From positions 62,001 through 126,000 of the forward strand of contig RWJK01001312.1 of the NCBI GenBank assembly GCA_004335835.1: a DNA stretch of 64,000 bases, in the 5' to 3' direction. Positions within the stretch are counted from its first letter, which is position 1. Each line of letters starts with the position of its first letter. A program made the translations under genes and the position numbers. Origin of the DNA: Scenedesmus sp. ARA3. Taxonomy: Eukaryota; Chlorophyta; Chlorophyceae; Sphaeropleales; Scenedesmaceae. This document shows, in pieces, positions 45,701 through 58,232 of the stretch. A model generated the notes under the pieces. It was not told the DNA's origin. It made no database searches and saw only the letters and a list, made by a program, of their open reading frames with translations.

Positions 45701-48160
45701 ACCAAACACATCCAAGCCACACGCCTTGAGGCCAGACACCACATGCGCTGGCAGCTGCTTGGCGACTGCCGCTAGCCCTCCACTTGCTGCATCATCACTT
45801 GTGACAGCATGACCAGCTGCAGCGCGTATCAGTTGCAAGGGCTGTGATGTGCCAAGTAGCTCATGGCTTGCCATGCTGCTCATGTGTGCCAAGTGAGCTC
45901 TCAGGGCTAGCAGGGTGTCAGGCTCTGGTGCTGAGGGCTGTGTGAGGTGCTCTGCCGACAGCTGCATCAGCAGCAGCCATGCTGCAGGGCCTGCAGTGCA
46001 GCAGTTTGAAAGCCATCGTGACATGACAAAACGCAGGAGCATGCATGCATGCATATGCATCTATGATGCAATGCACGAGGGCACACAAACAAAAGCACCA
46101 CAGCGGTTTTAGGCATCTGTGCTACCCACCAGGGGTGCCCACGCTGCACAAGTAGCACGCAAATTCAGCTCAGCAACAATGCAACCGCACTCCAGACTAA
46201 TCTCAACTGGTCAACTGGTCCCCAGTGCTGCTTTAACCATCAATCCATGGAAGCAGCGCCGCCACAACTGCATCCACTCTCATGTTCACCCACCTGAAAT
46301 GCCGACCCCACACATGTAGCGCGCAAAGTCAGCCAGGCACAGCAGCACCACATCCCTGATGCTGGCCAGCTCCTCCGCCTGCAGGTAGCTGCTGCTGACA
46401 GCAAAGCTGAAGGCGCCAGCCCACAGCCACTCCGTGTGCAGCACTGGATTGCCAGCAAGGGTTGACAGCAGCTGCCGCTTGGCGCCGAATGCTGCAAAAT
46501 CAGCATCAAAATCGTAGCAAAGTAGCACAGCCCAAACAGCTTTCAGTCAAGATGTGTTGTCAAAGGCTTGGCTGCAGCGTAGCTTGCATTGTACACACGG
46601 TAAGTGCTGCTGGCCCCACAGCACGCAAGCAGCAGCTCAACATGGTGGCCTGGGGCTCCCTCTGCTTACCTGGTTGGCAGCTGGCGTGCTGAAGTTAGCC
46701 ACTGCTGGGCATGTATTATGCAGCGAAACTAGGTGGACTGCATGTACTGCCTCTCTCTCACCCATAGCTGGTCATACAGCAGGTAGCTCAATTGCTGGGC
46801 TAGCGCTGCATAACAGGAACTGGCAAGCTTACCTGGTTGGCAGCTGATGGCGCAGGCCAGCTCCAGTGCCGCCAGCACCACCCGGTAGTCCTCCTGCACT
46901 GCCGCCACCTCAACGATGGAGTTGAGCATGTCAGCAAGCACATCAAACGCAGCAGCGCCCACGCGCCGCTCCCAGCTGCAACCTTTAGCAGCTGGCGTCG
47001 GCGGCCTGCTGCTGCTGTTGCTTTCTGCTGTGCTGTCAGCAGCATCAGCAGCCCCTCTGGAAGCCTGGCTGCAGCTGCTGCAGGTTGTAGCTGCAGCTGC
47101 TGCTGCTGCATGCTTGTCTACATCTGGGGAGCCTGCAGTGCTTGACGTTGCTGCAGCTGGCTGTGATACCTGCGCTGCCTTGATGCCATTGCCGTTACAT
47201 GGTGATCCTGCACAAGCCACCCCACTACTACCCGCTGCTGTTGAACTGGCTTCAGCCTCTCCTGCCTCCTGCCGCTTGCTTCACAGGCCAGCTGCTTCAG
47301 GCCTTCCACAGCAGGCCTGCTGCATGCTGCGCTACCAGCTGTGCTTGCAGGTGCCGAAGCTGCCTCAGCATCCCTACAAGTAGTGCTAGAAACAGCACCT
47401 CTTTCGGTATGCCAGCTGGGGTCGGTGGTGGGGCTGTGAGATCTGCTGCTGCTGCCAGCCTTCAGCTTAGCAGACATGGAGCGGCTCATCACAGATGCAC
47501 TGAATGCAGACGCCATGGCTGATGCTGCATTGGCAAATGACTCCATGCTCTGGCTGACTTTCATGCCTGAAGGGCTGCGAGATCGAGCACTGTGGCTGCC
47601 ACCAATGTTGACCCCAAAGAGTTTGCTGCTTTTTGAACTGCCTGGCTTGCCACTGTGCCTGCTGCTGCTGCTGCTGTTAGGTGGCAGCGATGATGTAGCC
47701 AGTGGATTGCGTGGGCTGCCAGGCGCTGCTTTGCCTGCTGCTGCTGGCCCTGGCGCCACCCCAGAGAAAGAAACAGACAGGCCGCTATTGCCGTTGCCTG
47801 ACTTGCTGCTGCGGCCTCTGCTGGCAGCTTCCGCATTGCTGGCGCTGCTGGGCGCTGTGTTGGCTGCTGTTGCATCTGTTGTCACAATCTCCTTGAGCCG
47901 GCTGACGAGGAACCAGCCATTGCCTCCAGTCTGCAAGCACAGCAGGGCACACATGTCAGTGCCAGTGAGAGTGACAAACTAGTGTGTTTGCAGCATGCTG
48001 AAGTCCCTCACACAACGCCCCAAAAATGGCAGTAGCAGACGCAAAAACGCCATGAAAAGAAAGCTCTCAACTGTTTAGCTCAAGGAGCTGTACATACCTG
48101 CAAACACAGCAGCCGCCTAGCAGCTTCCAGCTCCTCATGCGCCTCCTCCTGCTGCAGCGC

Positions 48161-48192
<32 letters not shown>

Positions 48193-51100
48193 CAGCATCT
48201 CCGCAAGCCACCGGCTGCATCAGCTGCACCAGCAGCCCTGTCTGCCTGCGCACCACATCCGCCTCAGCAGAGTACTCTCCTAGCTCCACGCCCAAGCCGC
48301 TGCTGCAGCTGCCAGTACAGCTGCTGCTGCTGCCAGCCGGGCCATAACTCGACGGCGCAGTCCCTGCGCCGGTTGCTGCGCCTGCTCCTGCAGGAGACGG
48401 GATGGTCTCTAGGCCGTTGTCACGCAGGTTTGGCCGCTGCTGCAGCAGCAGCGCCTCAGTGGTGAGCAGGTCCGGCACAGGGCTCCTGCGCCGTAGGTCA
48501 ATCCGAGACCCCTGCAGACAGTGACAATGCAAAAGCGACGTTTTGTTGAGACTGATGCGCAGCACACACACCAACAGGCAATGCGCCATGTCCTCATACT
48601 GAAGCTGCGTTGCCGCCCCTGTTGGTCGACCCCCACATCTGCCACAGCTAACTGGCCGACAGCACAGCAGCACAAGCTCATGTAGACAAGCAGCCCCAAA
48701 TCCATGCAGCTAGCTGGTGACATACAACACTGCAAGCACCTTGCACTGCATGCAGCCGCGCCTGCCCACCATGAGCTCTGAGATGGCCCTGCGCTTGCCC
48801 GCACTCTGTCGCTTCTTGCTGTTGGCGTTGGCGGCACGCCGCAGCCGCAGGCCCGGGCCCTCGCCCTGCTCCACTAGGATCAGCGCAGGGAAGTTGCGGT
48901 ACAGCAGCCCAGGCCGCGGCACCAGCGGCGACACCTGCCGCTGCGGGTTGGTGAAGACCTCTGCACGGTTGTGTGCAAAGAAAGAGAAAAGCCGTTGCAG
49001 CAAGTTATGTATGGTTTGAAGTTGAGTTATAATGCAGCGCGATGTGCCACGGCAGGAGCATTTCTACGCTTCCTGTCTGCAGGTGCTCGCCCTGCTCCAC
49101 CAAGAACAGAGCAGGGAAGTTGCGGTACAGCAGCCCAGGCCGCGGCACAAGTAGCGACGCCTGCCGCTGCGGAATGGTGAAGACCTCTGCATGGTAGTTG
49201 AAAGAAAGGCAGCAAAACGTTGCAGCATACGTGCGGTTTGAAGTTAGGTGTGGGATAGTTGGCAGAGTCATGTTCCACAGCAGAAGCGTCACTGCGCTGC
49301 TTGCATCTGCAGGACACTGCAAACTCGCCCACCTGTTCCCTTGTCCAGCTTCAGCATGGCGAGCCTTGATGCATGATGTGCTGCCTCCAGCGACAATACT
49401 ACGCTTGTGGGCTGCAGGACACTGCAAAACGCCCACCTGTTCCATTGTCCAGCTTCAGCATGGCGTGCCGCGATGCATGGTGTGCTGCCTGCAGTTGCTC
49501 TTCTGCTGCCCTCCACTGCCCTAAGGAGTCCTCTGCTGCAGCTAGCCAGTCTTGGCTGTTGTAGGGGCAGCCGCCCTCCTCCACAAATGACAGGAAGGGA
49601 AGGCCCTGCATCATGTGCTGCAGCAGGGCTGGGTCGCAACGCCTGCATATAATGTCCAGAAATAGCAGGGCAGCAGCAGTGCAGCACAGCCACAGGAAGA
49701 CCATCAAGCAGTCAGGGCCCAAGCAGTAGCACCGCACTTGCCTGGATCTGATAGGTTGGCACCGGCACTGATGGGATGTCAAACAAATTGTGATGCTACA
49801 ACCTTTTATTGGAGCAATCAGAGACATCACATGCTGCAAGGCAGAACGGCATATGTGCTGCGTGCATGTGCACTGCCTGTGTGCGGATTTGGGCGGTGCA
49901 CTCACCCACACAGCGCAGTGTGATGCTCCAGCACTGCAGCCATGTCCACTCTGCACGGCGGCTGCTGCGGCCCCAGCAGCACAGAACTCCTCACTGGCGG
50001 CACAACAGGCAGCGCCACACCGCCGCCGCTACCGCCGCCGCTCACTGCCGCACTCGACGCACGCTTCTGCATCTGCAGCAGGCCTTGCTGTACGCCGCTG
50101 AGCGCCCTGCAGGTGATGCTGCGGCTGCCGTCGCAGCTGCCGGGTATCAGGAAGCCTTGGTATCCATCCAGCACGCTGCGGAAGAATTCCATGAAGATTC
50201 GCAGCAGTAGCGCCTGCTTGCTGGGCCCCCAGGGCTGCCCTGCCATCTGCTGTGCTGCAAGGATCCAGGGGTCTGTGTGCTGCGCTACTGCATCAGCGTC
50301 TGCAATAGACGGCTGCAGCAGCATCCTGCAGCCCAGGAAGCATGACAGATGGAGCAGACAGTGTGCAAGGATACATGGTGTAGCGGTGCGCGTTTCAGGT
50401 AGCAGTGAGTGCAGGATGCTGCTGCATGCTTTACAGGGGCGGCATTGTAGTGCTACTGCACGTTTGTTTTCAGGCTTGAGGCAAACCAGGTTAAAGGTAC
50501 ACCAGAGGACCATGCAGTGTGCACCAGGCGATGACGAGGCAGACTTTGATGGGGGCTACTGCACCCACCTGACCCTGCTGCGCAGCTGCAGCATGTATGG
50601 ATGTGCCAAGCAGCGCTGCAGTATGGTGTCTGTCCTGCTGGGCCGCAAGCTGTCTGCATCCAGGTCCACTTCAACAAGCGCATCCAGCACATGCGGCTCG
50701 ACATACTCGCCGCTATGAAGGCCCATGAGGAATGGCGTGGGCGCCTGCATGCATGCAGTCCGATTGCAAGTCGATCGCAAGTCTGCGTGTTAGACGATGG
50801 GAACACAGTTCATTTTGGGCGAATGACAGGGGCATTGGGCACAGCGAGGTGCAGGCTGCTGCTCTGGCTTCTGTTGCAGGAGTGGCTGTCACTGCTTTGA
50901 ATGTGGCAGGTAGCACAGGTTGTTTCTGTTGGGGTGGGCCAACAGCTGCCTCCGCTGTGCTGCACAGCTCACCTCCAGGTAGTCTGTTCATTTAAATGTA
51001 GTGCAGTGTGCAGGACACAAGCACACTGCACTAGAGTTCAGTTGAAACAGCATCTGGCTGCACAGCTCACCTCCAGGTAGTCTGTCAAGCTGTATGGCAT

Positions 51101-53146
51101 GACTGGGATGTACACGTGGTGGTACTGCAGCGGCTGCAGCAGCCGCATCACGCCCTCTGCAGCAACTGTCAGCAGCCAGTGATGGCGCGACTGCGGCAGC
51201 AGACACAAACAGCGAAAGAAACTCAATTGCACACACCACAGATATGTGCAGCAGCAAGCAGCTCAATGCTTGCAGGACAGCAACATGTACAGCGACTTGG
51301 CACCTAGCAGGGCAAAAGTGCCTTGCAGCGGCTGCAGCAAGTAGCACTTTCTGTATGTAACAGTATGTGTAACAGCATGCTCACCCTCAGCAGCACGCGC
51401 TGCTCCAGTAGCACAGCAGCAAACATCCCCACCAGGTTGTCTGGCCTCAGCACCTCCAGCAGCGGCTGCAGCGGCACCTCCCCTGGGGGAGGGCCTGCAG
51501 CCAGTGGCGGCCACAGCAGGCGCTGCATGCCCCCCAGCCGCAGGCACACCTGCGGGCGATGAAATCGGCAGTTGTCACAGCAGTTTGTGGCTTGCTGTGT
51601 ATCAAAAACAGCATGGGAAGCGGCTGAAGCAGCAGCCTGTATGTTGGCAACATGCAGTGCCATTCAACAGGCCATGCTCTTCATGAAATGCATACTTGAC
51701 TGAGGACTGGCAACCACGCAGTTGCCGATTACTCCTGGCCTTGCCACGCCTGCCTTGCTGGTGCTTGAAGCCTGCAGCACTTCCAACTGCTCACCTTTGG
51801 TCCATTTGCACGCGGCTGTGGCACTGCCAGCAGGCTGTTGATGACTTCAGGCAGCGGCACGCTGCTGCCACGCACAAAAGCAGTGTTGTACAGCTCCCGC
51901 AGCACCTGCAGGCACCGCAAAACAATGACTCTGGGTAAATGAAGTATATCATTGAGCAGAACTGCAGCGCTCAGGCATACTTTCATTGTCTGCTTTGCCG
52001 TTGCTGCTTGGCAAGGAGCCCAGCCATGCTGCAGATGCCTCAGCATGCAGGCCCTGCTGATGGGGCTGCCACTAAGTAATCGGAATGATGCAGAATAGCC
52101 TGTGCATAGCACTATTGCTGGCACATGGCTGCCGCCGTCGCCTTGCTGCTGCTGCAAGTGGTGCTCCGCACTGTGCCACCTGCCTTGTCTGCTGTTGTCA
52201 GGTAGGGCTGATGTGACAGTAGGCAGATGGCCTTGAGAGCCACTGCCCCCAGCAGGTCTTCATGCTTTGTGGCCAGAGCATGCGGCACCCTATCGTAGAA
52301 CGACAGGCAGCTGGCATATACCTTGGTGCCATCGCCCTCTGCAGGAAACATGCATACGCATCACAGCGGAGTTGTCAGCGTGTGGTGGGGTGGCTGGTGC
52401 AACCAGCGGTGTCCTGCTGCGGCAGTGCAGCTGCTGCTGTTGCGTCCTGGACTGCCTTGCAGATGCTTTACCCCCAGCTTCGATTGTGCTGTTGCTGCTG
52501 GGTGGTGTGCAGGCATGCGCAGAGCTCAAAGCATCATAGGCAGCTGCTGCCATCTGTGTTGCTGTCGCTGCTGTTGGTGGCAAGAGCTGCTGTGACCCAC
52601 CTGTGAGGACGACTGCAAAGGTGTGGGGCACAGCGTTTGTTACTGCAAGGTCCTGATGTAGAACAATGTCCACGCCAGCAGGCAGGCAGCACTGCGGCAG
52701 CAAACAAACGTGAGCATGCACAACACAGCTGACAGTGAAGTGGTCTGCACAGACTGCAAAGCGACGTATGCTTTGCAGGACAGCTGCTGCTGTAATGGTA
52801 AGGAGCAAATGGCACGTAGAGCTGTGTCTGACAGCATGTAGCAATAACCACCGCTACGCATGCTGTAGCACAAGCAGTGTTTTGCAGGGCAGGGCAGGAT
52901 CTAACAGAGTTCGTGCCTGGGCAAGCCCCTGAGGGTACTTACTGTGGGAAGCTGCGGGGGCGGCCGCTTGCTCTTGTTCAAAAACTCATCAATGTGTGGC
53001 AGGCAATCAATCAATTCAGGTTTGTAGCGAGCATCGCTGCCAAGGAACCCGGGCTCGCCATGCACGGTTTGCAGTGGCTTGCTGTGTGTCAGACCAATCA
53101 CAACAAAGTGCTCCCACAGACAGCCTTGCTGGGCCATATGAAGCAT
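42711..53146 (-). CDS. SCD1: DENN-domain and WD40 protein, SCD1 type
   Basis: About 19 minus-strand exons: 52943-53146, 52601-52691, 52184-52338, 51795-51905, 51385-51549, 51071-51190, 50569-50744, 49906-50325, 49437-49642, 48770-48960, 48098-48511, 47232-47930, 46833-47160, 46294-46491, 44993-45990, 44511-44778, 43935-44263, 43157-43574 and 42711-42943. This gives about 1907 residues. The DENN part shows EHFVVIGL, EGDGTKVYASCLSFYDRV, LRPDNLVGMFAAVLLEQRVL, YHHVYIPVMPYSLTDYLE and APTPFLMGLHSGEYV. C-terminal WD repeats include VLLWDLRK, GTVLVWDMRQ, TARLWDASSG, GTVGVWGLRG and VSVWNCSK. DENN proteins are Rab exchange factors; plant SCD1 works in vesicle traffic and cytokinesis. Long Ser/Ala linkers enlarge it over plant SCD1. 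The 47161-47231 intron (71 nt) is the least certain, and the intron after 52184 uses a GC donor. Confidence 0.88.
46665..46695 (-). repeat. Ghost copy of SCD1 exon 13 3' end
   Basis: CTTACCTGGTTGGCAGCTGG on the plus strand repeats the exon end and donor at 46828-46847, about 160 bp downstream in the sense direction. Confidence 0.65.
49060..49200 (-). repeat. Ghost copy of SCD1 exon 10 5' end
   Basis: Acceptor plus EVFTIPQRQASLLVPRPGLL is a close copy of EVFTNPQRQVSPLVPRPGLL in the working exon (48770-48960), about 235 bp upstream in the sense direction. Confidence 0.88.
49305..49392 (-). repeat. Ghost copy of SCD1 exon 9 3' end
   Basis: Repeats AHHASRLAMLKLDKGTGG and the GTGGGC donor, downstream of the working exon end at 49437, about 120 bp away. 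Confidence 0.85.
50963..50990 (-). repeat. Ghost copy of SCD1 exon 6 3' end
   Basis: CACAGCTCACCTCCAGGTAG plus TCTGT on the plus strand repeats the exon 6 end and donor (51061-51085), about 98 bp downstream in the sense direction. Confidence 0.75.
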
Positions 53147-53638
53147 GAAAGTTGATCAAAGAAGGTGTAGGCACTGCTAGGTGCCTCTTGCCTGCTGTTG
53201 TGGTGTGTAAGTGCTCATAATGGTGCATGTGGAGGCAGACAGTCAGCTGCAGGTCAAAGTTACGTGACCCAGCGCCGCACAGCCCTTTGATGGGCCCATA
53301 AACTGTTATGCTATTCCCATGATGTCTTTAGACCAGCAAATTTGCAGCCATGAGGGTAGCGAGGCCAGACATCGCAGAGGTTTATGAGTTTATGACAGTG
53401 ACTCATTCAAGCCCCCATGCACATGCTCAGACTTTGCAAAACATCCATTCATCACATATCCACGTCTCAGCGAGCCAGGATCAACTCCACTGCTCTAACG
53501 ACCTTGCTTTGTTTGGGTTTGCTTGTGAAACGCTGCAGCCTGTGGAGCTGCAATTTCATGATATTATAAGTATACAACTTGCTTTGCTTTGACAAAGCGC
53601 ACATAGGCGGTCCTGGGCGCCAGCTCAGCCTGCACGTA
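53147..53638. other. Bidirectional promoter region of SCD1 and the PP2-A10-like gene
   Basis: 492 bases separate the two divergent ATGs. AT-rich ATGATATTATAAGTATAC near 53558-53575 could serve as a core element for the plus-strand gene. Nothing else is recognised. Confidence 0.4.
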
Positions 53639-55297
53639 ATGTCTAGCAGGCCAGATGCCTCATGGTGGGCCCGCAACCGGCAGTATGTGGCGCTTGCATG
53701 TGCTGCCACTGCTGCCGGAGTGGCAGCCTACCAGCTGGCGCACCCTCGCGTGAAGGCCACGCAAGCAGCACTGCAGCGGGCAGCTGACACCCTGGACAAG
53801 TATAGCAACGCAGCAGCGTCAGCAGGCGAGGCCCTGGCCATTCTCAGTGCCGACATCAAGCAGTTCCTGGCCTCTGATGCAGACGAGCTGCCGCCGAGCT
53901 TGAGGCAGCTAGGCAAGCTGGTGCGGTCGCAGGAGATGCAGGACACACTGGCATCATGCATAGCTTCTGCAGTGAAGGGCATGCTAGCAAGCGGCAGCCC
54001 TGCTGCTGATGGTGCACCAGGCGAGCCGTCAGTTGTTGACAAGGTCATAGAGGCTGTGCTCAGTGACAGGGGCCAGAGCTTGGTGGGCCTTGCCGTGCGC
54101 ACAGCTGCGCAGACGTCGTCAGAGACGTTCTGTGCTGCACTGCAGACAGGCATAGAGGCAGCTATGGGGTCAAGCAGCAGCAGCTGCAGCAGGGGGCACC
54201 ACCAATCAGAGCAGCATCCAGATGTCAGCCCCGCTGCGTCACCAAGGCACTACCAGCAGCAGCACAGCCCTAGCAGGCACAGACATCAGCAGCAGCTGCA
54301 GGGCCTGCACCCAGCAGCAGCAACCCTAGTAACAGTGCTCAGCAACCCCCAGATGCTGAACCTCATAGATGCACTTGTGTCCACAACAGTCGGCAGTGCA
54401 GTGGGAGCGTACATCCGCCAAGCAGGGCAGGAGAGCATGCTCATATCTTTCATGGATACGCTGGCAAAGCCAGGCAACAAGGAGATCATTATCGAGGTGA
54501 TGTCCAGCGTATCGGCGGCATTCTGCCGCGAGGCAGCTGCAGCATGCGTGGCGCCAGCCTCCACTGTTGCCAGCCCGCGGCCAGCCTCTCGCCTGGCGCA
54601 GCAGCAGCAGCTGCCGCAGCCGCTGCCGCAGCCGCTGCTGCAGCACGCACCGCATGGCACTGCTGCTGCTGCCGCCAGCGGCAGCGCCGCCGCGCTGAAG
54701 CAGCTACAGCCCAGCCGCAAACCTGCAGCAGCAGGCAGCGACAGCGAGGATGTGGACGACGGCAGCAGCAGCAGCAGCCAGCCCAGCACGCCGCAGAGTG
54801 GCCCCAGCACTCCAGAGCCCTCGCTTGCAGCAGAGCCAGCTGCAGGTGGCGGCCTGCGGGGCTTAGCTAGCCGCAGCTCCTTTGCAGGAAGTGCAGTGGC
54901 TGGCCTCATCCTGCGCCGCAACAGCTTCCCAGGAATGGGTGGCGGCTGGGGCTATGGCGGCGCAGCCGGCAGCAGCAGCGGCGGCAGCGGCGCTGACTGT
55001 GTGGTGGACCCTGCAGCGCTCGGGCCAATGAGCACGCTGGTGAGCCTGTTTGTGCAGGCTGCGCGCTTCCAGGAGTTCCGAAGCCTCATGGTGGATGTGA
55101 GCCGCAGCAGCACGCGCGAGTTTGTGCTCAGCCTGCTGCCAGCCAGCTGGAGCCTGGCCGCGCGCAACGGCAGCGGCGGCAGCAACGCGCTGGCGAGTGC
55201 GGCGCTGACGGCTGCGCTGTACCGCGTGTACAGCGCCATGTGCGTGATGCTGTTCCTGATGGTGTATGCGCTGGGGCCAAAGACACTGGAGCAGTAA
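53639..55297 (+). CDS. Phloem-protein-2-like-A10-type membrane protein
   Basis: A single uninterrupted frame of 552 residues from ATG 53639; upstream in-frame codons lack an ATG. It opens MSSRPDASWWARNRQYVALA with a hydrophobic segment at about 13-32. DTLDKYSNAAASAGEALAIL and IKQFLASDADELPPSLRQL follow, the characteristic block of the plant PP2-A10-like family (SDL-KEFL-SDSDE-P-SL-Q). Residues about 185-230 and 310-420 are Ser/Gln/Ala/Pro linkers. The conserved C-terminal part has SLFVQAARFQEFRSLMVDVS and a last hydrophobic segment, YSAMCVMLFLMVYAL. The biochemical role of the family is unclear; the name does not prove lectin activity. It is the only intronless long gene here and the only one without flanking exon copies. 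Confidence 0.75.
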   Translation: MSSRPDASWWARNRQYVALACAATAAGVAAYQLAHPRVKATQAALQRAADTLDKYSNAAASAGEALAILSADIKQFLASDADELPPSLRQLGKLVRSQEMQDTLASCIASAVKGMLASGSPAADGAPGEPSVVDKVIEAVLSDRGQSLVGLAVRTAAQTSSETFCAALQTGIEAAMGSSSSSCSRGHHQSEQHPDVSPAASPRHYQQQHSPSRHRHQQQLQGLHPAAATLVTVLSNPQMLNLIDALVSTTVGSAVGAYIRQAGQESMLISFMDTLAKPGNKEIIIEVMSSVSAAFCREAAAACVAPASTVASPRPASRLAQQQQLPQPLPQPLLQHAPHGTAAAAASGSAAALKQLQPSRKPAAAGSDSEDVDDGSSSSSQPSTPQSGPSTPEPSLAAEPAAGGGLRGLASRSSFAGSAVAGLILRRNSFPGMGGGWGYGGAAGSSSGGSGADCVVDPAALGPMSTLVSLFVQAARFQEFRSLMVDVSRSSTREFVLSLLPASWSLAARNGSGGSNALASAALTAALYRVYSAMCVMLFLMVYALGPKTLEQ

Positions 55298-56927
55298 GCT
55301 ACGTTTAAAGCTTGCTGCAGCATGGCAAGTGTGCTGCTCAAGCAGCAGCTGCGCTTTGGGCGCGTGTGGCGTTGCTGCTGTGATATTGTCGAGCAGTAAT
55401 CTGCTGCAGCACGACATGGTGCGTCGCAGCTGGGCAGCAGCAGCTGTGCTGTGGCCAGATGGTGGTGCAGCTGCTGTAATGGTGTGGTTGGTACAATGAC
55501 GGCTTCGGTGAAGAGCATGCGACGAAAAGTTTTGGGGGCCTGAAATGCTCTATTGACAGGGCGACCCTTCTTGGTGGTGGCTATTTGTGACCGGGCGGTG
55601 TAGACCTTAGTGTGGGTGCGTGTGTTTGATTTGTATGTGCTTTGACTTGCTGTGTTGTGTGCGCTATCAGTAGTGTTAGGCAATGTACCATCTACGTAGC
55701 ATGTCAGTGTATTGGGGCTGTGTCCTGGAACTTGCGTGGCATTTGTGTATCTGCTGTTATGATTATGCGTGCCATGATTGACTGACATTGAATCTGGGTT
55801 CATTCTGGGTTCACTCTTTGTCATCATGGCGTGTTGACTGTGTGTGCACCTGACAGCTGCGCTGTCGGCAGTTGCTTGCTGTGCTCAGCGCTGCTGTTTT
55901 TTTGTTCTGATTTGGCGACAAGTGAACGGCTGATAAGTGCTTCATGGCAGCGCTGGTGTATCAGACTTAAACTTGCGCTGCTATGACCGAGCGTGCCTGC
56001 CACTGGCACAGTACATGCTGCTGACATGGCCGCCATTTTGCTTGGGGGACACGTGCATCTGCTGTGCCTGCTTGCCCTCTTACAACAAGCAGCCAGCCAG
56101 CGCGCACAGGTGCGGCATGCACACAGCAAGCAGACTGTCAGGCGATGCTGTATTACTGCACCTTGTATTTTGTGATGTTTGCATCAGCAGTGCCCGGCCA
56201 GCCGTTCGCTGCTGCAGGTTCAGCTTGCAGCGCTGAAACTGTGTGTGTTGTGACGCCTCAAAGTCTCCCCTATGTGGTGCCCTGCTGTACGTTCAAATGC
56301 GGATCATCGTGTGGTTTATGCAATGCGTGTGTAACCTGGTGCTTTGTGAGGCAGTACGGCTGCTTTGAGCTGCAGTATTCTTGTGTCCCACCCATCAGTG
56401 AACCCAGCAGAGTAACTCACCGACAGGGACACTGTCAGCGCAAGTGGCAGTTACATTACAGCGAAATATTCGAATCACCAGTTCTGACCTTCCGTGCTTG
56501 CACAGAAGGTTATGAAACACCACGGTTGGGTCTCGTAATCAAGACACTGCTGAGGAGGCCTGCACAGGACCTTGGTTCACCGGTGTCTGCTGTCAGGCGT
56601 TGCTTGTTGGTTGCTTGAAAAAGTATGCGGTGTAAAGGGTGTAATGTGATTATCTCTCAGATAACTGCAAGGTCGACTTCCTTCAGACAATCAAGTTACT
56701 GACAGAGCATGCCTGACACCAGCGTGCAAACCCCGGTCACGGCAAGCGACTATTTCACCATGTATCGCTTACTTGACTAATAATCGAGCTTAATCATTGG
56801 TGATCATAAACATCTACGGACCAGGGTGCTGTAAGTGTGCAGCAGACACCCTAACGCTGCAGCGGTCACCCCCAGCAGGCAGTGCTGCCACATACCCCAA
56901 ACTGCTGTCGCTGTTTGATTTTTCAAG
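55298..56927. other. Intergenic region before the dehydrogenase gene
   Basis: No supported exon. TGTAA (55477-55481), the usual green-algal polyadenylation signal, lies about 180 bases after the PP2-A10-like stop. Confidence 0.45.
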
Positions 56928-58200
56928 ATGCAGGCATTATCAGCAAAGAATGCTCAGGCAGCTGCAGGGCCCCCTAGGCAGTGCGCAGTGCCAGCACGCA
57001 CAGGTTCACGCTGCTCAAGGCGCCCAGCGCAGCCAGCACGCAAAGCACAGCCAATTTTTGCCAGTGCTGATAAAGTATCGCCATTGAAAGCTCAGGTAAC
57101 ATTTACTGGCCTTCATGCGTGACCTATGCCGCGTTATGTGTAGTTTGGTCAGCGTCATCGCTTGCTGCTGCACTGTTGCCAGCTGTGTGGAAAACGAAGG
57201 CATCAAGATCCTGTGAACGAATATCCTACCTAAAAAATTTGCATACGAAGCACGTTGGCTTGTCCCTGTACTGGTGCTCATGATCAGTAATGTAGAAGCC
57301 ACACACAACTGCTCAAACCAACAACGCTGCTGCTCAGCGCCACAGGCGGGCTGGTCAGATGTGCATCAGCAAGCTGCAACCCACACACATTGCAACAGCA
57401 GTTAACTGAACACCACTTGTGACAGCTGCAACAAGCAAGTGGTCTCATCTGTGCGTCCGTTGTGCTGCCATACCCTTGCACGCGTCTCCCTGGTGCCGCT
57501 GCTGTTGCTGCTGCTGACATCACCATTGCTGTGGCTGCTGCATCCCTTGGCTCACTCTCCACATCCTTTATCCCCTAATCTACTGTCTTGCATCTTCTGC
57601 CTACTGTCCTGCAAGCAGGCTGTGGATGAGATCGCTGTGTACACGGAGGTCAGCACGCAGTCAGTGGCAGATGCACAGGTCAAGCTGGAGAAGCCGCGTG
57701 TAGTGGTGCTGGGATCAGGCTGGGCATCTGCATGCTTCTTCAAGGCGCTGCCAAAGGACATCAAGTGAGTCTTGAAATTGGCGGATGCCTGCGGATGTCT
57801 CAAATGGCCTACTAGGCTAGCACCTGGGGTAGTATAGATTCTGGAACCTGCAACAGCGGCAGTAGCAGCGCTGGCGCCCAGCCAAGCCAAAGCCCCCAGC
57901 AGCCGCTGCTACGCGCGTTGAGACGTTCAGCAATGAATGGTGCAATAGCAGCAGCAGCAGCACCGGAGTGGCTGTGCTGGCCAGACCAGGCAGAGCAGCT
58001 TGGCAATGCTTCTGGAGCAGCGGCCCATGCAGCATGGCGTTACATTTGCTGTTTTCTTTGCACACAATCAATCAGCGTGCAGGCACGGAGTACATTCTGC
58101 ATCAGCTGCAGTGCATCAGCAGAGAGCGCTGGCAGCGGCAGCAACTTAGGATACACCTGGTGGTTCTGGCACTGGCGCTGACACCTGCAGTATGTGTCTG

Positions 58201-58232
<32 letters not shown>

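Noticed and set aside
54286..54921. Long minus-strand ORF inside the PP2-A10-like gene
   Set aside because: It is a shadow of Ala/Ser/Gln-rich codons; it has no family similarity and lies wholly antisense to a supported gene.
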